Source: Opisthocomus hoazin (taxonomy: Eukaryota > Chordata > Aves > Opisthocomiformes > Opisthocomidae). Taken from it: a stretch of DNA of 64,000 bases. The notes under the pieces were generated by a model. It did not search any database. It worked only from the letters and a program-made list of their open reading frames with translations, and was not told the DNA's origin. The translations under genes were made by a program, and so were the position numbers. The stretch covers positions 8,063,531 to 8,127,530 of the forward strand of contig NC_134422.1 in assembly GCF_030867145.1 (NCBI RefSeq), in the 5' to 3' direction. The first letter of the stretch is position 1, and every line of letters begins with the position of its first letter. This document shows, piece by piece, positions 27,001 through 39,000 of the stretch.

Positions 27001-30000
27001 GACAAGAGGCAGGGAGAAAGGGAATGTTCACCATATACAGCAAGAAAAGCAAAAGAAAGGGAGAGACAGACACGAGAAAGACGTCAGTATCTACACTGTT
27101 GGGATAAAGTCTGACCTGTTGTCAGATAATTTTGGCTTGGTTGTTTTTTTGTTTTATCCTTAAAATTCCTTAAAACAGAAAGGATGACAGCAAAGCTTTT
27201 CAAATAGATTAAAGACTTTTTAAACTGGCTCTTAAAACATGCACTACATAGTACCTCAAAAAGCAGAAAAAAATTGTAAAAAATACAAAAACCACATAAA
27301 ACGATACAGACAAATCTCTGATGTGTGCTCAAAACCAACTTACACGCTAGCCAAATTTTAAACCCTTGTTTTCTAGGGGAAAAAAAACCAAAAACAACAA
27401 CAACAACAAGAGGCAACTGTCCTCTGGGGCTTCGGGGAGCTAAGCTTCCCTAGAATTCATGAGCAATCATATCATGCAGCACTGACCAGAAAATTCCTAG
27501 GAGTATTATAGAAAATGCCTAAGAGTTGCAAGTATAAATACTGATCGATCTGGTCAGGAAAAGAGAACAGGGAAGGTAAAATAACGTGAAACACAAAAAC
27601 AAATACCACAAATCAACAAGATTTTAGTTTTACCTTTCCCTTCCTCTTCAAATGCTGACCGTCCAAGTATCTCATCAGTCGACTCCTTTCGACGGCAAAG
27701 CTTGAAGAATTCGGTAAGAAAGTCACCTGTAAGACAAACAGAGTTTCTGAACAACTACTCATTTAAAATCTCATTGAACAGTAAGCAAACTCCCGAAATG
27801 ATGCCCGCAGGACAGTAGATTTTATCTTTTAATCCGAAAGATATGAAAGACATGATAATTTGTTCCGAAGCACGAATATCTTTAAACCTCATAATTAGAG
27901 CTTAGAAGCTTGCATGCCTAGACAGCTATCAGTTACCTCTCCAAAGTACAGTTCTGCATGCAGTTTAATCCACTACTTCACCCAAAGCAAGATGAAACTT
28001 CTACAGAATGTTGAATTTTATTAGTTTTGAAGCCCTCCCCCCCAAAAGCTAAAAGGCAAGGACGGACAAGAGTACAGAGGTCAAGGTAAGCAACAATTCA
28101 ATCCTAGTATCATGACTTACTAGCTTAAAATCCATAAGAGAAGACAGGGAATTCTGATGTCTTACCCAGTAGACACTGAGGGTTATCTGCTTTTCTGACT
28201 CTCACGGACCACTGGGGTGCTTGAATAGGATCCAGGTCACTTTAAAAAAAAAAAAAGTCATGCTGTCACCATAAGTATGCAAGAGATGAGTATAAAATTG
28301 TCAATAAATGTAATGTCATATTCAGTTAGGCTATGGAAGCCATAACATACACCACATTACACAGGAGAACACGACAAACACTCTAAAATGGAAGCAAGCA
28401 CATACATGTTCTCATGTACATACATAACCGGAGTAAGAAACGCATGACAACAACTCAGCCACTAATAAACTGTCTTTTAAAATGTATTGATGTTGAAAAC
28501 TAATTTCTGCATTAATTAAACAATAAACCACTTTTTTTTTTTTCCTTCTTCCTTAGGTATAAGTATACTCTGTTCCTCCTCTTTAGGAGGCTTAGCAGAA
28601 AACGTGGATGGTAGTTTTTGCAAGAGGGATGTCAATCAGTTAATTCTTTCTGCTTTCTATGTTCCACTATCACCTTTCCCAAGAAATATGCAATATACAA
28701 AACTTTTAAGTCTAGCATGAGAATATGCCCCACAATGGAGGTGTACATTCTATTGAGACTATGATACAGTAATATTTTCTCACACAGAAACGCGTTTCAA
28801 ACGCAGGCGTTTTCCCCAAATGAGATGTTCTATCGACTGACCTTAGCATTCCTCAAAATGAGTTCTCTTTCACACACAAACCCACGCACAACGTTTTAGA
28901 TGTCACCAAAACGCAGCAGTTAACAAAGAAAGTACACTTCTAGTTATTTCCAATTCAGACAAAATACTTACGAATAAACATCATTGTCGACAATTATACC
29001 TTCGGTTAGGTGAGGCCACGTAGTAGCTAAATGAAGCTCACTGAAACAAAAAAAGATTTAAATCTTTCAGCACTAGTAGAAAGTGTTTGCTCCAATACAG
29101 TTAAGATCTTGAAAGGTATTTGTTTATATTTAAGTCCCTCTATGTATTTTGCAGCTACATCCAGAAATATGCATGTTTTCCAATGAGTTTTCTTGCTGCA
29201 TACATTCTGTTGGTGATTCTAGAGCACGTCATGCAGTACTGCACTAAACTTTACCAGTACCTGCTAACAGGACTCTTTCACAACTCCTCTCCACAAGGAG
29301 AAATTGTGCATTGTATTCTGGGTGTTCAGGTACAGAGGAAAGAACAACTTTCATGAACTGCCTACAGCATCAAACGCTGTCTAATACATTAAAATGATTC
29401 CTAGGTTTGCTGAGTGATGATGGGGTGTTCAGAAGAGGCCATAGAGAGGTTGCAATAACTCAGTTTACAGACCGTCCCAATTTCAGTCTTCTGCAAAAGT
29501 CAAAAACGAGAGCACGTCCAATCCTTGAATGCAGGCACACCATTTTTAAAGTTCATCTCCAGTAAAGATATATTTCAACCCAGCAGTTTCAGAGATAAAT
29601 GGAGTACTCCAGAAGTTTATGGTGAAAGATTTATTGTGGGGGGGATGGCAAGGCTCGACCGAATTGCTTGTTGTAGAAAATCCATTTTAAGCTTAGCATG
29701 TCCTTGACAGAACAAGGAATTTAACAAATCAACTCTGCGGTTAGCAAGAATGTGAAAAACAAGATGCAGCTGGAGAAGAATGAGGGAGTATGGGCGGAGC
29801 TGACATTTTAGCTAGCTAGCCAATAATGAGCTCTAACTTTGCAATATGTAGTAGCTAATTAATCACTCTATAAATTGTGTAACCAAACTGTAATAAACGA
29901 AGCTTGCTTATCACTCACATTGAGTCGGCTGCATTCTTCCGCCGCTTCTCCAGGTTCGCGACCCTCGGGGTAGGAGATCGCCCCGACATTTGGCGCCCGA

Positions 30001-33000
30001 ACAGCGACCTGGAGCAGCGGCAAGGAGCGGGGCACTGGGAGCAGCGACCAGGGGGCAGAAGCGACCGAACACTGCGCTGTGGTGTGTCGACTTAGGAGCC
30101 TGACTACGTGATTTTGCGTACGCTCGCCACCGCAAGGGCTACAGGTTAAGGGCTGCAAGGATATAGCTTCGGCAGGTATATGTTTTTAATTGTTGTTAAA
30201 GGATAAAGGCTTATTGTTAAAGGTATGGATAAGGAAGTAGCCCTAGAGTTATTACAGTGCTTTTTAGAAAAGCGGGGAGTAGAGCTTGGTTGTATTAAAC
30301 AGCTAGCGGGACTAGTGGCAACCGGTAAGCTCAAGGGGTTTTTTAAGACTCCAGATTCGTTATTTGAGGAGAAGGAGTGGAGGGATTTTGGAGACGTGTT
30401 ATGGGATATGGTGATTGATGATGACAAGATAGGTAAAAAGTTAATGAAGCCGTGGCGGGAGGTTATCAATTGCATTAAGAGGTATAAAGTTGAGAAAAAC
30501 CTTGCGGCCGTTGTTACTCAGAAGTTGGAAAAGGTAGAGCCGTCAGCCCCCCCGCCGGAGGCGGGATGTTCCTTGTTTTCTAGTGGAACCACGGCACCCC
30601 CTGGAGACAATGCCTTATTATTTAGTACAAGTAAGGTCCCGGAGCCTCCGTGCTGGGAAAAAGTGAAGGTGACGATGGAAGGGTCTAGTAACAATCAAGA
30701 GGCTGAGGAAGAAAAGGAGTTAGGGATAGGGCGGAAGGTGGAGCAGCAAGGGATGGAGCAAGGAAAGGGGGAGCAAGGGAATAAAGAAACGGGAAAGGAT
30801 AGTGGGACCTGTAGGAGACCGATGGGTATTAATTGGAGGAAGGTGGCAGACGAAGCGTCTGAGGCAGGGGAATTTCTCCCCTTGGCCTTTCCGGTAGCGT
30901 TTGAAGAAGATGCGCATGGGGATTATCATGGTAATCATGCTCCGTTAGGCTGGAAATTGTTGTCACAGTTACGGAACACGGTGAATGAATCAGGTTTGCA
31001 CGGCGAGCCATCTAAGCAGATGTTGAATTATATATGGGGGGGTGCTGTGCTTTGTCCTGAGGATATTAAGGTTATTATGCGAATGATTATGACTCAGTCG
31101 CAGTTATTGTTGTGGCAGGCCCATTGGCAGCGATATTGTGAAGCGTCCGCTCAAACACCGCGGGAGCAGGGCGATCCGCTGCGAGGCGTAACAGTAGAAC
31201 AACTGATGGGGGCAGGTCCTTTTGTCACTATCAGGGCACAACTGCAGATGGGGCCGCAGCGATGCTTGGAGGCTATGCGTACGGCTAGAGCTGCTCTTGA
31301 ACACGTTAAAACCGCACAGCCCTCGCCGTCCTATATGGGCATTAAGCAAGGAAGGGAGGAAACTTTTGCTCGCTTTATTGATCGCCTCACTAGTGCCATA
31401 GAACAGTCAGATGTACCGGAGTGGATGAGGGCAGCTTTGCTGAGGCAGTGTGTTATTCAGAATTCGAATACTCAAACCAGAAACATCATAAGTTCTTTAC
31501 CCGCTGATGCCACAGTAGAACTGATGTTGGATAGAATGAGTAGGGTACCGGTAGGACCACAAGCTATGTTGGTCGAGGCTATGAAACAGTTAGGAAGCGA
31601 TATCCTTCAAGCCCAACAACAGGCCTTCACAGCCCAACAGCAATTCCAACAGCAAGTGTTCGCCGCTCTGCAACCCCTTCGAGTTAATGCTGCGGAGGCA
31701 CGACCGAAGCCGCCACGAAGCTTTAAATGTTACCGATGTGGGCGAGAAGGACATATGAGATGTAATTGTCAAGCCACCAGGGTGTGGTGTGAGAGCTGCC
31801 GTACGAACAATCACAATACTGAGATATGTCTCAAGTCGGGAAACGGACGGATGAGCGCGTCGAGCCGTCGCGCCCCGACACAAGTAGCAGCTCCAGCAGT
31901 GCAGCAAGTGACTGCCAACTTATAAACGCCCACAGCGACATCAGCAGCCAGTTACAACCAGCTGCAGCCGGCAGCCTCGGAATGGATGTGGCAACGGCAG
32001 TAACTGTCACCCTATTGGATCAAAGACCCCAACGAGTACCAAGCAATGTAAAGGGACCAGTGATTATTAATAAACAAGCATGTGAAACGTTATTACTCGG
32101 CCGCTCGTCAACAAGCCTAAAAGGTTTGACGGTCATCCCAAGACTCATTGATGCCAATTTTACTGGGACTATTAGCATCATTGTCCAGACATCGTTTCTG
32201 CCAATACATATTCCAACAGGCAGCAAAATTGCCCAATTGATACCGCTGCCGCACCTGACTGCGGGTATTTCCCCGAGAATCACCACCCCCCGGGAGGACC
32301 GAGGATTTGGCTCAACGGGAGCAGGAGTATTTCTGACCATGTCTATGAACCATCGACCGACTACGATGGCTACGCTAGAGGCCCGGGGTCAACAGATCCA
32401 CCTCTCGCTGCTGTTGGATACAGGTGCTGACTTAACTATTATAGAAGAAGGGGTCTGGCCTAAAACATGGCCTACGAAACCAATGGAGCGAGGAGTTGAA
32501 GGAGTGGGGGGATACACTCCGGTACAACGGAGCGTGGACCGTATTTTGATAATCATAGACAACAGACATGCGACCGTGCCAGTCACTGTCATGCCCCTCC
32601 CGACTGGAGTGAATGGTCTAATTGGAAGAGATGTTCTTGACCAATTGGGGGTGGTGCTAACCACCGAGAAGGTTTTTCAGTAACGGTCACTGCAACCTGG
32701 GCTTTCCCGATCCCATTGCAGTGGATAACGAACGAACCAGTGTGGGTCGAGCAGTGGCCGTTAAAGCAGGAAAGCCTCGCCGCCGCTCATCAAATAGTGC
32801 AAGAACAACTAGACCAAAAGCATCTGCGTTTATCGACAAGCCCTTGGAATACTCCAATTTTTGTGATCAAGAAAAAATCTGGAAAATTTAGGCTAGTACA
32901 TGACTTAAGGGCAGTTAACACTCAAATGCAATCGATGGGAGCGCTGCAGCCAGGACTACCTAACCCCGCTATGTTACCAGAGCATTGGAGACTGTTGATA

Positions 33001-36000
33001 GTGGACTTAAAAGATTGCTTTTTTACTATTGCATTACACGAGCAAGATATGCAACGCTTCGCGTTTACTTTGCCCTCTGTTAACAAAGAGGCGCCAGCAC
33101 AGCGTTTTGAATGGACAGTATTACCACAAGGAATGAAAAATAGTCCCACGCTGTGCCAGTTGTATGTGGACAATGCACTACAACCCTTAAGGAAATTATG
33201 GCCACACACGTTAATTTACCATTATATGGATGACATCCTACTTGCGCAAGAATCGGAGTTCAGTCCAGAACAAGTTCGGATATTACATACAAAGCTGAGA
33301 GAGAATGGTTTAGTAATAGCCGCGGAAAAAATTCAAACGAAAGCGCCATGGCTATATCTAGGCTGGAAGATTGCTGACTCTCAGATTCAACCACAAAAAC
33401 TACAACTCAACACATCAATCAACACGCTACATGATGCCCAGAGGCTGATGGGAGACATCCAATGGATCCGTCCTGTCGTCGGAATATCCAATGCACAGTT
33501 GGACAGCCTTCGACCGTTACTACGTGGGACAGACCCAACCACACCGGTGCAACTTACGTCGGAACAGCAGCGTATCCTCTCTCAAATTGCTGACCAGATT
33601 GCCTCACGTTTCGTTCACCGTCGTGACCCCGACCTCCCTATTGACCTTTGTGTATTTTTAACAAATTCTCATCTATTAGGAGCCCTATCGCAATTTAAAA
33701 AGAAAAAGGGGGAAGTGTGGGGGGGATGGCAAGGCTCGACCGAATTGCTTGTTGTAGAAAATCCATTTTAAGCTTAGCATGTCCTTGACAGAACAAGGAA
33801 TTTAACAAATCAACTCTGCGGTTAGCAAGAATGTGAAAAACAAGATGCAGCTGGAGAAGAATGAGGGAGTATGGGCGGAGCTGACATTTTAGCTAGCTAG
33901 CCAATAATGAGCTCTAACTTTGCAATATGTAGTAGCTAATTAATCACTCTATAAATTGTGTAACCAAACTGTAATAAACGAAGCTTGCTTATCACTCACA
34001 TTGAGTCGGCTGCATTCTTCCGCCGCTTCTCCAGGTTCGCGACCCTCGGGGTAGGAGATCGCCCCGACAATTTATGAGCTAGAACTCTGAATATCAGACA
34101 ATTTTGCAGATGGTCTTACTTGCTATCAGACCATTACTTTTCACAGATGTTTCTTATGTACTTGAATAATTAAATCATCTGTTAGACACATATTAAGTGA
34201 TAAGCAGCAAAGCTGATTTTAAATAACATACCCTTCAGTCCTCCATTAATGAAGTTACAAAACACAGTTTTCTGAACTGTTCTCTTACCTAATAGGATCC
34301 TCACAGGCACCAAACGGTAACTTCCCAAACTCCAGGCCTCCAACTTCTCCCCCAACTAGAGCATCTATATCTGAAGACAGATCAATACATTCTACATACA
34401 GAATTTATGAAATACTTTAAGAAGCATATCATCTTACTTTCACAGTAAAAAGATTGTAGCATGTAGGATGACCAAAGAATAACTTACTTGCAAAAGTGAC
34501 ACAGCTATGAAAATGCAGTCCTAGCATACAGTCAAAGTAATTGTGTCCAGCAGAAACTGGGAAGTAATCATGCAACTGGACATTCAAAAAGACAGATAAA
34601 ATTCTTGCCATCCATGTTGAGGGAAGGTTATTCCCTTCATACAGGCAAAGACGAAAGCTATAAGGGCAGTCTTAAAAAGTCAATGCCAACGCAACAACAA
34701 ATAGACACAAGTTTGCCATAGAAACATTTAGGCACGAAATCAGTTCCAAGCAGAAAAAGAAGAAAAAGAGCAAGTCTGCAGAGTGCAAAAACAACTACCT
34801 TTAAAAGGCTGATAATTCTATGAAAAAAGAGTGATATGTTATGTTTCCTGCAGTTAAAGACTTAACCCCATGATCTAGGAAATTCCTTGTAATCCCAGGT
34901 ACTTAAAGATGCCTCTCGGCATGCTCAGCCACCTCCCATGTTATACCCTTCAAATACATAAAACAAAAATAGACAGTCTTCATTGAGCAAAAATCTAAAT
35001 GGGTAATAATGTATTGTAATGCCATTACAATAATGCTATTACAACATCTGATCCTTACTTTTAAATGCATCTTGCAAACTGTTTACATACAAAACAACTG
35101 CGGTATTTGAACAGATAAAGTATTTGGATAGCTTAATTACATAAGTTCTCCAGCCTTCTTCTTCAGAGAAGATGAAAGACATATTTAAATCCTTTGGGTT
35201 TATTTCAGAAGAGCTAATTGAGTGCAGGTAATGAAGTACAGGTGTAGTTCTTCACAACGAACATAAAACCACAACTGCATGTAGCAACAGCATTAAAAAT
35301 TATGTCCTCCGTCTCCAGTCTCTGCAATACACTATGCCACTAGCTCCCTTAACCAGAATCCTCTAAAAGAGTAAAATTTATTCAAACTGCTCAAATCAAG
35401 AGATATTATCAGAGTGGTAAAACTCATTCATCATAAACCCAGGATCCTGACTTAGTGAATAGCTGTAGCAAGGCAGAGAAAGACTACAGAAAACATTGAC
35501 TTCTGTGTCTTCAGAAATAATACAGGAAACTTGGTTTACCCACAAAGAGAAACAAATTTTTTCTTTAGCATTGACTGTTTATCCTAAAGCAAGTTATTCT
35601 GAGGACAAAAATCTCTTACCTGGTGGCTGCTGCGGCCAGAAATACTGCTGCCAGTCTTGAAGCACATAGGTAAGCCGAATAGCCATACTAACCGGAGGCA
35701 GGGGTGTCAAAGGGCATCCCTTGAAAACAGTACAGAAAAAACTTTATATAAAGAACACATCCCCTCAAACACCCCAGGCCTTGAACATAACTTAGTTAGG
35801 ACAGCTTGTATGAGAGCTAATTTTATCAGAACTCCAACACCCCAGGAATTACTAGTAAAGCCATTGCTCAGAAAGAAACAGGTAGAATCAAAGAATCATT
35901 AAGGTTGGAAAAGACCTCCAAGATCATCAAGTCCAACCACCACCCGAACACCCCCATGCCTGCTAAACCATGTTCCAAATGAGCTCATAAGCTTTTTAAA

Positions 36001-39000
36001 CTGCAGGAGGCATTCACACGTTCCATTTAACTGGTAATTCACAGGTAACTCTGACCCAGAATGCATCAGGATTTCGTTAACGATCTTTTTCCTCAGCGCT
36101 TCCATGAGATTGCTGACCACCAATATTAGTTGTGAAGTGTCACAGTCAGCCATACCACTCCATAAAAAGCAGTCTACTCCTCACATTTCATCACCTTGTT
36201 CTTCACTCAGCTACAGGGAGCTACAAAGTGTCAGAATAAAAATCCACCCCAACCCTCCTCTTTCCTTTTAAACAGTAAAATAGTTTGTTCTGGGGAGGGG
36301 GAAAAGAGGGTTGTTTCACGGAGACTGTAAACAGGCACATTCTTTCACACACCAGTGGAAAATAAATATGGAAGGTGGTGGTGACACTTGAGTAACAAAA
36401 CCCATACCAATTTTCACTCTTTATTGCTAGATACTGGTGACATCTAGAAAAAGATTTTGTTGGTATCTGCAGTGTGAGCCTCATGCTTACCAAAAAAAAA
36501 AAATCCCTACAAGACAGAACAGAATCTACAAGCAACCAGGTAAGAAAATAATTCTTCTTCTACCAGTTATATACATTCAGATGCACTTACAATCTTGGAT
36601 TTGAAGATATCTAGCAATCCTGATAAATGAATATACTGGTTTGGCACTTTGCGAAGATGAACCATTTCGAAGTCAGTTCGAACTCCTGGACCCTGACATT
36701 CTCCAACATACATTCGTCGCCATTTATGATGTATTTGCACAAACAGTGGTACCTGACTATAAAACATGAATATTTCAGATTATTTAAAATGTCATGCTGT
36801 CTTGCAGTCTTTAAAACTAGATAAATATTTTAACAAAATTTCAACATAATCTCATACTCTTTAGAATATATTTTCTCTTAGCGGAACAGAGTTTAAAATG
36901 TGTAATAGGAATCACAGAAAAATACAGTTAACTTCACCATTAAATGGAACACCTAACAAATCATCATGTTATAAGCAAAGCCCTATCCATGACTTCAGTT
37001 CCTAATTTTTAGTCTAAATATTTTTGAGGGATGTTAGAAAGTTACTGTTGCCACACATATGGAAGAAACCCTCTTCCAAAAGTTGTATTTTGTACATCAC
37101 TTATTCCAACAACTTCTAGCAGCTTTTAAAAGCCTTTGAGGTTTTTAAACAATAATGAATATAAACAACACATTGAATCAATCTTTCTAAAATTTCCATG
37201 GGAAATTCCCATTTTTAAAATCCTTCTGTAACAACAGTACGGTGCAAATACAACAAACTTGACTAAATTTTACTAGCAACTTCATACTTTTTCCTCACAG
37301 TAGCAGTATGCTAGCGTTTTAGCTGGGCATGTAAAAAGGTTTATGCTTTCACCTACCAGCCAGTGTTCCCCAATGCAATGGAAATGGAACTCAGCAAAAG
37401 GTTACATTTGGATTCACTCAGAACTGCATCATTATTTGCAGCCGGAGCAATGACCACAAACTCACGTAAGCCATACCTTAGGAGAGGGAGAAAAAAAGAA
37501 CACATTTATGGTCTTTTTTTAGCAAATCGGCTGAAACACTGAATTTTTAGAAATATTGTAACCTGAGTAACTTAACTATCACCAATAGACTGTGGAATCT
37601 GTTATTTTGATGCGAGTATTTCTTTCAGAGGGGTCAAAAACTGAATGGGCATGGAGTGCTGCAGATTCTCAAATCACAAACTACTGGAGTTTAACAGCAT
37701 TCAAATGCAGTACTCCGGACTTCCAGGTTTATCAGTCCCGAGTTTTTTACTTCATGTTAATAACAACTGTAACTATTTATACATAAAAACAATCTCTCCA
37801 GAACAATGCTATAACTTGCTAAAGATCTGCATTACTAACAATACGGTGGTTGCTGTTTCTTAAGATGCTGCAGCTTTCGTTTTTAAGAATGCATCTAAGT
37901 ATTACAAATATAAAAGCTTGGTTAGTCTATGAAATTCAGAAAAAAAAAAAAACTTGGCAGGGGGAAGTAAGGATATGCCCACTCTGGCAGGCTGCTTTTG
38001 CACTCCTTCCCTGTGTCCAGTACAATAAATGTTACTTAAGCTTTAACTCTTAAGATTGAAAAAAAATACACAATTAATTGTGCCAGCATCAAAGATTTTT
38101 CAATTGCCACGTTTATTTGCATTAAAGACGAGAGGCAGCACACGTACCATCTTACCAGACAGTGAGCCCTAGGAGGAAAGTCATTTTTCATGCACAGCAA
38201 GTCCTGCATAGGCAGAGGAAGGGCATCTGTGGAAAAAATTGATAGGCAAGAACAGCATCAGCATCTGTTCAGCTGATTTACAATTTACTTCTACTAGCAA
38301 TCTATTGAATGCAAAGCATACCAAAAGCAGAAATGTCAGATCACACCCATCAAATCCCAGAAAGCTTCACACAGAAGCCAACCAATGCACTGTGAATTCC
38401 ACATTCCACAATTGTCTTTCGTCATATCCTTACAGGTAAGGGTAAGAGAACTATGGGCTACCTTCTACGAGCTCTTCTTTCTCATCTTTGTCACTGGGTT
38501 CTTGTACAAGATAATGATGGGTAATTGAGAATCTGAAGTCTGCAAATGAAATTTCATCTGATTTTTCTTCCCATGTTCCTGTGGTATATACACCCTGCAC
38601 ACAGAAAAAGACATTATTTGATCATACAAATTTAGGTTAACAATCATAAGCCTTAAAGCTAATATAAACTTCACTAAAACTGAAAACTGGAATATGCTTT
38701 CACTGATAAATCTTTTCGTATCTGTAATTTGCAAAACTTCTGCATGTAAGGATAATTAATTTTTAAACAAAAATAAAAAATAGGAAAGTTTCTAGGAAAA
38801 AAATCAACATCACTGTACAGAACTGTATGCTACTACTAAAACAACACAACTTGGACAACCCTTTGATGTGTAACGGGTGTATTCTCACCAGAAATCAAGA
38901 AGAGAGGTCTGGTCTAGAAAAGAAGACATGCAGGAATACACTTACAGACAAGGCTGAAAACTAGTTCATCAGATAACGTAAGTTTTTGTTCTGAATACTC

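Larger units (their letters stand above)
29635..34069 (+). mobile_element. class II (beta-like) endogenous retrovirus, internally deleted, identical LTRs
   Basis: The element is a 4,435-bp provirus in intron 9 of RAB3GAP1, antisense to the gene. Order: 354-bp LTR, Lys-type primer site, gag, dUTPase-protease in the -1 frame, partial pol in a further -1 frame, polypurine tract, 354-bp LTR. The LTRs read identical base for base, begin TG and end CA, and are flanked by ATTTAT at 29629-29634 and 34070-34075. The 6-bp duplication, the dUTPase in the protease frame and the GGGAAAC shift site place it with beta-type class II elements. RNase H, integrase and env are absent, so it would need proteins supplied by a relative. 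I cannot name the family without a repeat-library search. Confidence 0.95.

Noticed and set aside
29904-30158. Open frames on both strands in the LTR and leader of the provirus
   Set aside because: They overlap the LTR and PBS and do not resemble an accessory protein; gag starts at 30225.
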